Assembly: GCA_965215545.1 (NCBI GenBank)
Contig: OZ244066.1
Location: 2,418,001 to 2,482,000, forward strand
Length of the DNA stretch: 64,000 nt
Reading direction: 5' to 3'
DNA from: MPNP01 sp965215545
GTDB taxonomy: Bacteria > Pseudomonadota > Alphaproteobacteria > Rhodobacterales > Rhodobacteraceae
The position numbers were made by a program, and so were the translations under genes. This document shows positions 8,929 to 17,770 of the stretch, piece by piece; position 1 is the stretch's first letter; each line of letters begins with the position of its first letter. The notes under the pieces are model-generated. The model worked only from the letters and a program-made list of their open reading frames with translations, was not told the DNA's origin and searched no databases.

Positions 8929-9205
8929 CTATGATGCCATGGCTGGCCTCTCCTGCTGCCGAACCACCACCGGGGTCTCCTTCTTGCCAAGTCGATAGAC
9001 CACAACATGCCCGCTGGCTCCGAAGCTGATTGGCCATTCCCGAAACTCGGCCCCATGCCCTCGACAGGATGCCCGGCCCCGGGATGCGCCGCCACACTCT
9101 GCATGCCGTCCCGGATGGCCCGGGCGGCGTGCATCGCTGGATCCGGGCTTTTCCCGGCCCAAGAGCTCTGAAGTCGTTGTCATTTGCCAGTGGGGCGAAC
9201 AGTCC
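8929..9205 (-). pseudogene. Frameshifted RelE/ParE-family toxin remnant
   Basis: Read across two frame changes, the minus strand gives LFAPLANDND, then AGKSPDPAMHAARAIRDGMQ and HPGAGHPVEGM, then AEFREWPISFGASGHVVVYR and VVVRQQER before a stop at 8929. This is the layout of a roughly 90-residue ParE/RelE toxin (usual end GYV-LYR, then AVRHQ). The first change near 9171 fits loss of one C, the second near 9051 loss of one G in a G run. No antitoxin gene is evident beside it. Family call is from pattern memory, moderately sure. Confidence 0.6.
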
Positions 9206-9704
9206 CGTGCAGCGGCCAGGACCTTTCACGCTGGCATGGACATTGTCATCAGGTTTGACGGTTGCCGGGATTTGCATGGCACCGCCTCGCAGCGTGGGCA
9301 ATGCTTCCCAATGCCACTGAATGATCCGGATGCCCGGGCGTTTGGCAAAACGATCTGGGCATAGGAATGGAACGGTGAGGGATCATATCCCCTTGACAAA
9401 TTCGGCTGCATTCATCTGTACAAAGGGCCAAAACGCAATCGAGGAACAGGGGAACTGGTCTCCGCGCAAACACCTGACCTGGCAAAGATCATGCCACACA
9501 GCCGATCATGTGATTCCCCTTGCCATCGTGGGCGTGCGGCCTCCGGGCACTTGCAATTGACGGCTGCAATGGCATGATCGACGAGTCCCTGACAGCCCAG
9601 ATGTTGACAGGGTGGAGCTTGGTTGCGGAGCCGGAAGCATGCCGGCCCCTTGACGAAGGATCCGGGGCCCGATGAGAGACGTCTGCTGACATTGGAGGAT
9701 TGGC

Positions 9705-10736
9705 ATGGATGCCATGCAAAAGAACAGATTTGGCCGCGTTGATCTTGATGTCACCGCATTCAGTTTCGGAACCGCACCGATTGGCAATATCTTCCGTGAA
9801 ATCGACGAGGAGACATCGGACGGCATGATCCAGGCTGCCTGGGATGCCGGGATCCGTTTTTTCGATACGGCACCGATGTATGGGCACGGCCTGGCGGAAT
9901 CCCGGCTCGGGCATTCCTTGCGGTGGAAGCATCGTGAGGAGTTCGTGCTCTCGTCAAAGGTCGGACGCATCCTCAAGCCCGCCCGCAAGGCGGATATCGA
10001 TTATGCCCCCTGGACCAACGCCGGACGCTTCACGATGCACTTCGACTATTCCTATGATGGAACCATGCGAGCATTCGAGGACAGTCTGCAACGGCTGGGA
10101 CTCGAGCGCATGGAGATCTGCTTCATTCACGACATCGATGTCTTCACCCGTGGCGACGAACAGCCAGAGGTCTTCAGGCAGGCCATGGATGGGAGCTGGA
10201 AGGCCCTGTCTGACCTGCGTGATCAGGGTGTGGTCAGGGCCATCGGGGTCGGTGTGAATGAATGGCAGGTCTGCCAGGCAGCCCTGGAACAGCGTGACTT
10301 TGACTGTTTCCTGCTCGCCGGTCGGTACACGCTTCTTGAGCAGGAGGCGCTGGCGACATTCCTCCCGCTCTGTGAACAACGGGGCGCGGCTGTCGTCGTC
10401 GGTGGCGGCTTCAATTCCGGGATTCTGGCGACCGGGGCCCGGGCAGGCGCCAAATACAATTACGCGCCGGCACCGGATGCCATCATGCAGCGGGTGGCCA
10501 GCATTGAGGCGGTGTGCGCCAATCACGCCGTTCCCCTGCCGGCAGCTGCCCTGCAGTTTGTCGTTGCCCACCCGGCCATCCCGAGTTTCATTGCCGGAAC
10601 CCGGACGGTGGAACAGCTCACGAACAATCTCGCATGGTTCAACCATCCGATCCCGTCCGATTTCTGGGCCGAACTCAAGAGTTGCAAACTCCTGCGGGAG
10701 GATGCCCCTGTTCCGGTGGATGATTCCGGGATCTGA
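9705..10736 (+). CDS. Aldo/keto reductase (aldose dehydrogenase-like)
   Basis: A 343-residue NAD(P)-dependent TIM-barrel reductase. The catalytic set is visible: Asp and Tyr in FFDTAPMYGHG, Lys in VLSSKVGR and His in CFIHDIDV. Overall it resembles the D-threo-aldose or L-fucose dehydrogenase group of aldo/keto reductases, which act on free sugars. A GGAGG lies 8-9 bases before the ATG at 9705. It stands alone between two non-coding stretches. Substrate is inferred only at class level. Confidence 0.88.
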   Translation: MDAMQKNRFGRVDLDVTAFSFGTAPIGNIFREIDEETSDGMIQAAWDAGIRFFDTAPMYGHGLAESRLGHSLRWKHREEFVLSSKVGRILKPARKADIDYAPWTNAGRFTMHFDYSYDGTMRAFEDSLQRLGLERMEICFIHDIDVFTRGDEQPEVFRQAMDGSWKALSDLRDQGVVRAIGVGVNEWQVCQAALEQRDFDCFLLAGRYTLLEQEALATFLPLCEQRGAAVVVGGGFNSGILATGARAGAKYNYAPAPDAIMQRVASIEAVCANHAVPLPAAALQFVVAHPAIPSFIAGTRTVEQLTNNLAWFNHPIPSDFWAELKSCKLLREDAPVPVDDSGI

Positions 10737-11235
10737 CCGTCTTTCGTGCTGCCCACATTCGATCCTTGCAAGGATGCATGAGGCAGTCCCGATCTCCAGG
10801 GAGTCCTGCATCAGACACCGTCAAGGCCAGTGTCTTGACCGGGTCAAGGTGCCAGATCCGGCTGATTTTTGAACCTCCCCGTCATCAGGCATCCTGATTG
10901 AGGCAGCCAGCAGCCTGCCTTGGCGGGGTGATGGGGCCGACGACCAGGGGGTGTCTCCGAGCACTGCCACTGTCTGGCGCTCGCTGGCCGTCAGCGTGCA
11001 CGACGGCCACGGTGCGAAAGCAAAGGGTGAGCAGTTACGTCGTGACCAATGCGAGTCGGGGGTCATGCCCCAGTTCGAAACTGTCCTGGCCGGTCTGTGT
11101 CGATGGGGTTGCGGTGGCGATGGGTGGCGCCTCCAGGAACACGCCCGCCGCCGTCCGTCTCCGGACGACGGGCGGCGGCAGTCCGCACCGACCGGAACGG
11201 TGCGGACTGCCACACTCATGTCAGGGTGATGGCCG
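10737..11235. other. Stretch without a recognisable gene
   Basis: About 500 bases with overlapping short frames on both strands, none with family resemblance or a clear ribosome site. It contains small inverted repeats near 10760-10860 and a strong hairpin at 11177-11211. Confidence 0.5.
11177..11211 (-). terminator. Strong hairpin downstream of secreted-protein locus
   Basis: A perfect 13-base inverted repeat (GGCAGTCCGCACC at 11177-11189 and its complement at 11199-11211) with a 9-base loop. It lies just past the stop of the minus-strand frame ending at 11236 and so may end that transcript. There is no T-run. Confidence 0.45.
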
Positions 11236-11492
11236 CTACCGGCATCCCCACATGGCCGCCCAATTGGTGTTGGCCTGGGTGGAGCTGAACAGGGGCAGGG
11301 TGGTCTTGCGCCCGCACCAGCAGTTGCGGACATCCTGTTGGGTGAGGGGGCTGATCGTGAAGCAGCCGCTGTTCCGGCCCGAAGTGTTGGGGGCGACCGT
11401 CATGGTGTAGGTGCCGCCGGTCATGAAGCAGCGGCGGGCAAACACAATGCCCTCATTACCTGATGAAGTCACAACAACTTCCAAACGCCGCC
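11236..11492 (-). pseudogene. Distal part of secreted protein gene cut by IS30-family element
   Basis: The minus strand reads LEVVVTSSGNEGIVFARRCF, then TMTVAPNTSGRNSGCF and later CWCGRKTTLPLF before the stop at 11236. It has no good start because it abuts the IS end at 11493. The piece at 12558-12864 on the far side has a similar cysteine-containing, beta-rich character, so both may be halves of one gene. The family is unknown and the joining is an inference. Confidence 0.35.
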
Positions 11493-12557
11493 TCCACTCC
11501 GAAGTGCAACATCAGCCAGCGAGGGGCGAAGCCCGACCGGAGGACGGCGGGCCGCGGACAGCGCGCATCTCCCCTCGGAGCCGCCCCCGGCGGCACCGGA
11601 ACGGCCCCCTCAGGGCGGCTGCGCCTGGTGGAAGGCCTCGGACGAGGTGAGGTAGCCCAGCGCCTTCCTCGGACGCGCGTTGAGGCGGTCCTGCACGGCC
11701 TTCACGGCCCCGTCCATCACCTTGCGGAAGTCCGTACCCTTCGGGAACCACTCCCGCACCAGCCCGTTCACGTGCTCGTTCAGGCCGCGCTCCCAGGAGT
11801 GGTACGGGCGCGCGAAGAAGAACCCCGCGCCGAGCGCCTCGGCCACCCTGGCATGGCCGGCGAACTCCTTGCCGTTGTCCGCGGTCTTCCTGTCGACGCG
11901 CCGGAGCAGGGTGTATTTCGAGGCACGGTCCACCAGCGACACCAGCGCGCCGCTGTGGCCCTTGCCCACAATGGTGTCCGCCTCCCAGTCGCCGACCCGT
12001 TCCTTCGCCTCCACGACCGCCGGACGCTCGGAGATGTCCACCCGGCCCGGGATGCGGCCGCGACCCGCGTGGGCCCCGCCCTTCCGGTTCGGCTTCTTCC
12101 CGCGGCGGCGGAGATGCCGCCAGAGACCGCCGCTGGCCTTCCGGTCGGCGTGGACGTGCTCGTAGATCCACTGCCGGCCCGCCATCGGCGCGCCTTCCTT
12201 GCGGAGGCGCCCGGTGACCTACTCCGGGCTCCAGCCCTCGGCCAGCCGCTCCTCCGCCATACGCCACAGCTCCGGCGTCATCTTGCGCGCCTCCGCCTTC
12301 CCCTGCGCCTGCTTGTGGCGGTAGCCGCGCCCGCCGGCGTTGCGCCGCACCTCCCGCCAGACCGTCGTGCGGTCCCGACCGAGTTGGCGGGGGATCGCCG
12401 GGCCGGAAAGCCTGCTTTTCCTCAGGGCGTGGATCTGGCAGCGTTCCGCATAGGTCAGGTGGCGATGGCCCTCGGGCATGACAGTCTCCTTTCTTCGTCA
12501 AAAGGGACTGTCCGAACCGCCCGCAACGCTACATCACGTGTTGCACTTCAGAGTGGA
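11493..12557 (-). mobile_element. IS30-family insertion sequence, copy 1 (decayed)
   Basis: A 1065-base element bounded by inverted repeats: TCCACTCCGAAGTGCAACA at 11493-11511 and the complement of TCCACTCTGAAGTGCAACA at 12539-12557 (one mismatch). It carries one minus-strand IS30-type transposase that is broken by a stop and an internal deletion. Compared with copy 2 it also lacks roughly 100 bases of non-coding DNA just inside the left end. A target duplication is not obvious. It is inserted in the secreted-protein locus. Confidence 0.88.
11610..12479 (-). pseudogene. IS30-family transposase, interrupted
   Basis: The frame from the ATG at 12479 encodes the N-terminal helix-turn-helix (LTYAERCQIHALRKSRLSGP) and stops at a TAG at 12219-12221, where the family has a glutamine (WSPE-stop-VTGRL). 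In the same frame the catalytic core continues with GDWEADTIVGKG, TADNGKEF and LNEHVNGLVREWFPKGTDF, which hold the DDE residues. A 63-base in-frame deletion removes 21 residues before TADNGKEF. Repaired length would be about 310 residues, normal for IS30. As read, it cannot make active transposase. Confidence 0.9.
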
Positions 12558-12864
12558 ACGGGGGGATTGACAATCCTGTAGTGCAGGACGCCGCCCTCCT
12601 GCTGCTCGCAGGTCATGGTGGTCGTCCCGGTCTGCAGCATGGTGGAAGGGCACCCATCACCGTCGCAGCTGATTCGGTAGTCGAACTTCAGGACCCGCTC
12701 TTCACCCGGGAGCCCTCATCGTAGCGGTGGGCCATCCGGGCATCGGTCATGATGACGTGCAGCGGGAGATAGTCCCCGATCGGTTGGGGCCAGGCCACGG
12801 CCGTGACATCCGGAACGGCCTCCGGGGCCTGCGCCGTGGCGGGTCCGGTGAAGAGGGTCGCCAT
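12558..12864 (-). pseudogene. Proximal part of a small secreted protein gene, frameshifted and IS-interrupted
   Basis: From the ATG at 12864 the minus strand encodes MATLFTGPATAQAPEAVPDV, a short signal-peptide-like start, and continues to HRYDEGSR before a stop at 12688. In the next frame the text goes on as EERVLKFDYRISCDGDGCPS and TTTMTCEQQEGGVLHYRIV up to the IS end at 12557. A one-base shift near 12700 would join them. The gene begins 26 bases after the 178-residue secreted protein ends, so the two look like an operon. No family recognised. Confidence 0.4.
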
Positions 12865-12889
12865 GCGGCGGAAGGCGGGGCGTGGAGGG

Positions 12890-13426
12890 CTACCAGCCGC
12901 CGCCGAACCACCAGCCTGAGGTCGGCACCCAGCATGCATCCCCCGCCATGCGGTAGACGACCCGGCTCTGCGCGGGCGCCCGGTCGAACGGCGCATCATC
13001 CGCCGCGGTCGTGGCCAGGGCCGCCGTGAAGTCCACGAACGCCAGGAAGAGGGGGCCGTCATCGGTCTGGAACCAGAGCGTCCGATCGTGGTCCCGGCCC
13101 GGGTCCAACGTCACCGCGGTGCGGTTGGCGGGCAGCCGTTGGCCATTCCGGTCCCGGATGTCGCGGCTGAACTGCACGAACACCTCAGGGGTCTCCGTCA
13201 GGTCGGACGGGAGCGTGTCCCATCCCGTCGTGCGCACCCGCAGGCAGAAGGGGGCCTGGCAGGCGATGGCGTAGCGGTCGGTGCACTTCTCCAGCGCGAC
13301 CGTCGGGCGGGGCGTCGCCTCGGCCACCGTGTCGGTCCCCTCCGCGGCGGTGGCCGGCACCGCCAGCAGCAGCGCGGCCAGCAGCCCGCATCCCGCTTCT
13401 CTCCAATGATGTTTCCCTGTCAGCAT
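12890..13426 (-). CDS. Hypothetical secreted protein
   Basis: A 178-residue protein starting at the ATG at 13426, preceded by a strong AGGAGGG ribosome site. Residues 1-28 (MLTGKHHWREAGCGLLAALLLA, then VPATAAEG) form a Sec signal peptide with cleavage near TAA. The mature part has two close cysteines (ALEKCTDRYAIACQAPFCLRV) and a beta-rich body (WDTLPSDLTETPEVFVQFSR). I do not recognise the family. It heads a small minus-strand locus whose second gene is damaged. Confidence 0.65.
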   Translation of the reverse strand: MLTGKHHWREAGCGLLAALLLAVPATAAEGTDTVAEATPRPTVALEKCTDRYAIACQAPFCLRVRTTGWDTLPSDLTETPEVFVQFSRDIRDRNGQRLPANRTAVTLDPGRDHDRTLWFQTDDGPLFLAFVDFTAALATTAADDAPFDRAPAQSRVVYRMAGDACWVPTSGWWFGGGW

Positions 13427-13612
13427 CAGCGAACCCTCCTGTTGTCGTGATCCCAGAACCCCGCTGTCCAGCGCAGTTCCGGGTGGCATGTCTGAAGTCC
13501 CCTGCCGCAAGACGGGCCGCAATGTCAAGCGGGTGTACCTACTGGGCAGCAATTCCCGCAAGCGCGACCGCATGGCAACAAGCGGCTTTCCACGGGGGAA
13601 GTCATCGCCGCT

Positions 13613-14279
13613 TCCACTCCGAAGTGCAACATCAGCCAGCGAGGAGCGAAGCCCGAGCGGCGGCGGCCCCTTCACCGGGAGGCGTAGCCGGGCTTCCGGG
13701 GCGGTGCAAGCCCTGCCGGGCGCTGTCCGCGGCCCGCCGGACGCAGGGAGGGCGGGCCGCGGACAGCGCGCATCTCCCCTCGGAGCCGCCCCCGGCGGCA
13801 CCGGAACGGCCCCCTCAGGGCGGCTGCGCCTGGTGGAAGGCCTCGGACGAGGTGAGGTAGCCCAGCGCCTTCCTCGGACGCGCGTTGAGGCGGTCCTGCA
13901 CGGCCTTCACGGCCCCGTCCGTCACCTTGCGGAAGTCCGTACCCTTCGGGAACCACTCCCGCACCAGCCCGTTCACGTGCTCGTTCAGGCCGCGCTCCCA
14001 GGAGTGGTACGGGCGCGCGAAGAAGAACCCCGCGCCGAGCGCCTCGGCCACCCTGGCATGGCCGGCGAACTCCTTGCCGTTGTCCGCGGTGACCGTGTGC
14101 ACCGGAAGGGGGCCCAGCATGCCGGTCATGGCGGCCCCGACGGCGTCCGCGGTCTTCCTGTCGACGCGCCGGAGCAGGGTGTATTTCGAGGCACGGTCCA
14201 CCAGCGACACCAGCGCGCCGCTGTGGCCCTTGCCCACAATGGTGTCCGCCTCCCAGTCGCCGACCCGTTCCTTCGCCTC
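13613..14279 (-). mobile_element. IS30-family insertion sequence, copy 2 (right part missing)
   Basis: The left inverted repeat TCCACTCCGAAGTGCAACA is at 13613-13631 and the element continues to 14279, where homology with copy 1 stops after CTTCGCCTC. The remaining transposase (minus strand, C-terminal catalytic part) keeps the 63 bases that copy 1 lost. The N-terminal half and the other inverted repeat are gone, replaced by repA sequence. This is a truncation product, not a mobile copy. Confidence 0.85.
13815..14279 (-). pseudogene. IS30-family transposase, C-terminal fragment
   Basis: The minus strand encodes EAKERVGDWEADTIVGKGHS, LLRRVDRKTADAVGAAMTGM and TADNGKEFAGHARVAEALGA through to the stop at 13815. 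This is the full catalytic domain except for the N-terminal third. It is cut at 14279 by the junction to repA DNA. It serves as the intact reference for the deletion in copy 1. Confidence 0.88.
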
Positions 14280-14735
14280 AACCGCCGCCTCTACCAGATC
14301 ATCCGCAAACATTGCGGCGATCAGGGCCAATGGGAGATCAGCCTCCACAAGCTGCATCTGAAGTCCGGCGCGGAGATATCTCTGCGTGATTTTCGCTATC
14401 GCCTGCGCCAGTTCGTGGCGCGCTGGGCGCGGCTCTGGGACGAGGAGGGCAAGAGTTTTCTCGGCTACCGCCCGGACTATGACGCCGGCCGTGATGTTCT
14501 CCGCGTCCGCACGCCGCCGAAACCGACCCGGCAGATCAAGACCTTTCTGGCCCTGCCCGCCACCCCGGATCCGGAGATGGTCACGATCATCCGCACGGAG
14601 ATGCCCGGCTACGATACCTATCCGATCTATGAGGAATGGCGCAAATGGACGCTCGATGCGGACGCGGATCTCCGCAATCTGGGCGGGGCGCTGCGGGGAT
14701 TCTGCCGCCAGAAGGCCAAACAGTTGCCCGATGTC
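14280..14735 (+). pseudogene. Plasmid replication protein RepA, C-terminal fragment
   Basis: About 150 codons on the plus strand starting exactly at the IS30 junction encode RLYQIIRKHCGDQGQWEISL, KSGAEISLRDFRYRLRQF and EMPGYDTYPIYEEWRKW, then RGFCRQKAKQLP. This pattern matches the C-terminal domain of plasmid RepA initiators (RepA_C type), ending with the PGYDxYxxEEW signature. The N-terminal part is absent, replaced by IS30 DNA. It runs in frame into DUF4276 sequence with no stop. Without its start it should be non-functional. Confidence 0.7.
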
Positions 14736-14741
14736 CGCCCC

Positions 14742-15208
14742 GGTTCGCGGGAATGGACCCGCGCATTCAGAGAGGCGCGGAAGATCAATGATGGCACCAT
14801 GATCCTCCTGCTGGTCGATGCCGAGGGGCCTGTCAGAGGGTCACTGGTCGATCATCTGAAGGCGCGCGATGGATGGGAGATCCATGAGGCGGATCAGGAC
14901 AGCATTCACTTGATGTCCCAGGTGATGGAAACATGGATTATCGCCGATCAGGGGCTCTGGGCAATGATTACGGAAACGGATTCAGGGGCAATGCCTTGCC
15001 GAAAGCGTCTGACCTGGAAGTCGTCGCCAAGGCCGACATTGGCAGTGTGTTGAAACGCGCCACCAAGGGCACACAGAAGGGGCGTGACCACAAGAGTCGT
15101 CATGCCAGCGATCTGTTGGGGCGTATTGATCCGGACCGGGTCCGGCAGCGCTGCGCTCATTGCAGGCGACTGTTGACCCTGATTGGAGACATCATCGGCG
15201 CAGGTTGA
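14742..15208 (+). pseudogene. DUF4276 family protein gene, 5'-truncated and frameshifted
   Basis: In the same frame as the RepA fragment the plus strand reads GSREWTRAFREARKINDGTM, ILLLVDAEGPV, DHLKARDGWEIHEADQ and HLMSQVMETWIIADQ, a clear DUF4276 pattern. The match then jumps one frame and goes on as GNGFRGNALPKASDLEVVAK and ATKGTQKGRDHKSRHASDLL to a stop at 15208. The jump is explained by one G missing from the run at 14951-14954. DUF4276 proteins are TOPRIM-like and often pair with an AAA ATPase, which is absent here. Confidence 0.7.
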
Positions 15209-15395
15209 CGGGCTGGGCCGGGACCACGGTCAAATCCGGTGACCTGAACGGCTTTTTGGGTCTTGGCCCGTGGTCAGGCGTTGACCGCCTCGTTGCCGGT
15301 TTGGACTCGATGACAAGACGGATGTCGTGCCGTTTGGTGGCCATGCCCATCGCCTGTCGGTGGCATCGGGATGACGGATCGTGACGGGTGCCCCA

Positions 15396-16172
15396 TCACC
15401 TGGTTTCGCCCTGCCGCTTGCGGCTCCGGCGCTCGTGATAGGCGGCCAGGCCACAGGCGAGATCCGCAGAGCTGGCGGCGAGGGTGCCGGCCAGCCTGTC
15501 GATGGCCCGCTCGGTTTCCTCGCCTTCGGCGGCATTGATCATCAGTTTGACCAGTTCGAGCGTCCGGGGTCCACGGGTCTGCAGTTCGGCAGCGAGCGAC
15601 CGGGCGGTGGTCATGGCCTGGCCGGTTGCGACCACGCGGTCCACAAGACCGAGCCGGTGCGCCTGATTGGCTGAAAGGATCTCACCCAGCAGCGCCATGC
15701 GTCGAATGACCTGGGGGCCGAAGCGGCGTACCGTGCGTTGGGTTCCGGACCAGCCCGGGACGATGCCCAGGGACGATTCGGGTTGGCCGATCTGGATATG
15801 GGTCTCGGCAATCCGATAATCGGCACAGGCAGCCAGTTCCAGACCGCCGCCGTGGACGTGGCCGTCAAGAACAGCAATCACCGGGTGCCGGAGGCGGGCC
15901 AGGGCATCGAAGGCCCGGTGGCCATTGGTGATCCAGTCCCGCCCGAATGCCTCGGGGGTCAGGGTGCTCCAGGCATCGATGTCGCCGCCGGCACAGAATG
16001 TCCCGCCGCTGCCAGAGAGCAGAACGACGGTGGCGGGGCCTGTCTCGATCGTGCGGCATGCGGCATGGAGGGCCTTGATCATCGGGCCATCCAGGGCATT
16101 GCAACGATCCGCGCGTTCAAGGCGCAGATGCGCAATCCCGTCGGCGATGGCGAGTGTTATGTGTTCAGACAC
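15396..16172 (-). CDS. Enoyl-CoA hydratase/isomerase family protein
   Basis: A 258-residue crotonase-fold protein. Oxyanion-hole segments are CAGGDIDAW and HGGGLELAACADYRIA, and a catalytic glutamate candidate sits in GQPESSLGIVPGWSGTQR. It would hydrate or isomerise a CoA thioester. Its start overlaps the end of the CoA-transferase gene by 16 bases, so the two are co-translated in a short operon that probably activates and processes an organic acid. Confidence 0.9.
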   Translation of the reverse strand: MSEHITLAIADGIAHLRLERADRCNALDGPMIKALHAACRTIETGPATVVLLSGSGGTFCAGGDIDAWSTLTPEAFGRDWITNGHRAFDALARLRHPVIAVLDGHVHGGGLELAACADYRIAETHIQIGQPESSLGIVPGWSGTQRTVRRFGPQVIRRMALLGEILSANQAHRLGLVDRVVATGQAMTTARSLAAELQTRGPRTLELVKLMINAAEGEETERAIDRLAGTLAASSADLACGLAAYHERRSRKRQGETR

Positions 16173-17746
16173 CGATGGAGACCGATTGGCTCCGGACGGA
16201 AGAGTCGGGAGTCCATGGGTTGGACAGAGTCAGCGATGGCAAGTTGGCCGGCTGACTGGGCGAGGATGTCCCGCGCCGGATCAATGCCGGGGGCAATCTC
16301 GGTCACGGTCAGGGTGCCATTGATGGGTTCAATGACACAGCGCTCCGTGACAATGGAGACCTGCTGGCCGGTGGCGCGGGCCCGGGGCCCCGAAAACGAT
16401 ACCTGATTGACCGATTCCACGAGTTTGGCGGTATGGCCCTCCCTGTCGATGACCAGTTGGCCCGCATCGATGTGCATTCTGGCTCCGGCATTGAAGGTGC
16501 CGGAAAAGACAATGCGGCGTGCCCGGGCGGTGATATCAACGAAGCCACCGGCTCCGGCGGTCCGGTGGGGCGTCGACGGGAGGCGGGAGACATTGACGGA
16601 TCCGTCATTGCCAATCTCGAGAAACGACAGGAGGGCGCAGTCGAATCCGCCGGCCTGGAAATAGCAGAACTGTTCGGGCGAACCGACAAAGGCCTCGGCA
16701 TTGGACGTGCAGCCAAACTTGAAGCCCGCGAGCGGGATGCCGCCGATCGCTCCCTGTTCGATCACCCAGGTGACTGCACCATGCTGACCTTCCTCGAGGA
16801 AGATGCGGGGGACATTGGCCGAGACGCCAAAGCCGATATTGACCACCCACCCGGCCCTGAGCTGCTGGGCCACGCGCCGGGCGATCACTTTCTGGATGCC
16901 GAACTCCGGCAGGCTGAAACTGTCGAGAGGCCGGATCAACTCACCGGAAATCGCCGGATCATGGAAGGTCTCGGTCGTCTGCAACATCTCGGGCGCCTCA
17001 ACCACGTGATTGATGAGGATGCCCGGGACCCGGACATCATGGGGCCGGATGGACCCGTTCTTGGCAATGCGGCGCACCTGGGCAATGACCGTACCGCCTG
17101 AGTTGTGGGCCGCCAGGGCCATTTCCATGGCGCCAAGATAGGCCCCTTCCCCTTCGAAACTGAGATTGCCGCGCTGGTCAGAGGTCGTGGCACGAATGAT
17201 GGCGACATCGGGTCGCAGCGCAGGAAAATAGAGCCACTCATCGCCATCAAAACGTTCGCGGCGGACAATCGGTACTGCCCGGGCCCGCTCATTCATGGCA
17301 CCGCCTTCCCGGTCTGGATCGACAAAGGTGTCGATGCCAACCTTGGTCAGGACACCGGGGCGATGGCCGGCGCCCTCGCGCAGCATGTCGAAGATGATCC
17401 CAGAAGGCAGGTTGTAGGCCCTGATCGCATTGCCGGTGATCTGCTGCCAGATCAGGGGTGGTTCGGCATGGGTTGGCCCGGATGGGTAGCTGCCCCCGAT
17501 GATGGTGCCGATGCAACCGGGTCTGGCGATGTGGTCCACGCCCCTGGTGCCGAAAAAGTCCCCAGCGGCAATGGGATGGATCATGGTCAGATTGGTGGGC
17601 GACCGGGTTCGATCAAATCGTTCGCCCAGTGCGGCCAGGATGGCATCGGGGCAACACAGACCGCTGGAGGAATTGACGGCCACGACGGCATCATCGGCGA
17701 TGTCCTTGACGGCGTCCTGGGCTGAAGTCACTTTTGACACGAGCAA
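16157..17746 (-). CDS. Acyl-CoA:acetate/propionate CoA-transferase family protein
   Basis: A 529-residue family I CoA-transferase of the fused (YdiF/propionate CoA-transferase) type. The catalytic glutamate is expected in VTWVIEQGAIGGIP; other conserved parts are SSGLCCPDAILAALGERF near the N-terminus and IGFGVSANVP. It moves CoA between carboxylic acids. It leads the operon with the enoyl-CoA hydratase, and a TetR-type palindrome lies 25 bases upstream. Donor and acceptor are unknown. Confidence 0.88.
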   Translation of the reverse strand: MLVSKVTSAQDAVKDIADDAVVAVNSSSGLCCPDAILAALGERFDRTRSPTNLTMIHPIAAGDFFGTRGVDHIARPGCIGTIIGGSYPSGPTHAEPPLIWQQITGNAIRAYNLPSGIIFDMLREGAGHRPGVLTKVGIDTFVDPDREGGAMNERARAVPIVRRERFDGDEWLYFPALRPDVAIIRATTSDQRGNLSFEGEGAYLGAMEMALAAHNSGGTVIAQVRRIAKNGSIRPHDVRVPGILINHVVEAPEMLQTTETFHDPAISGELIRPLDSFSLPEFGIQKVIARRVAQQLRAGWVVNIGFGVSANVPRIFLEEGQHGAVTWVIEQGAIGGIPLAGFKFGCTSNAEAFVGSPEQFCYFQAGGFDCALLSFLEIGNDGSVNVSRLPSTPHRTAGAGGFVDITARARRIVFSGTFNAGARMHIDAGQLVIDREGHTAKLVESVNQVSFSGPRARATGQQVSIVTERCVIEPINGTLTVTEIAPGIDPARDILAQSAGQLAIADSVQPMDSRLFRPEPIGLHRCLNT

Positions 17747-17770
17747 TCCCCTCGAGGGCTGGCAAACAAG

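Larger units (their letters stand above)
8615..9704. other. Gene-poor stretch with operator and toxin remnant
   Basis: About 1.1 kb with no intact gene. It holds a palindromic operator-like site (8778-8791) and a decayed ParE-type toxin (about 8929-9205). The part from 9210 to 9690 has only short frames on both strands, and I see no family in them. Confidence 0.6.

Noticed and set aside
13488..14279. Plus-strand frame across IS30 copy 2 that leads into the RepA fragment
   Set aside because: The part before 14280 is the reverse of the IS30 transposase; only the part from 14280 on has protein-family resemblance.
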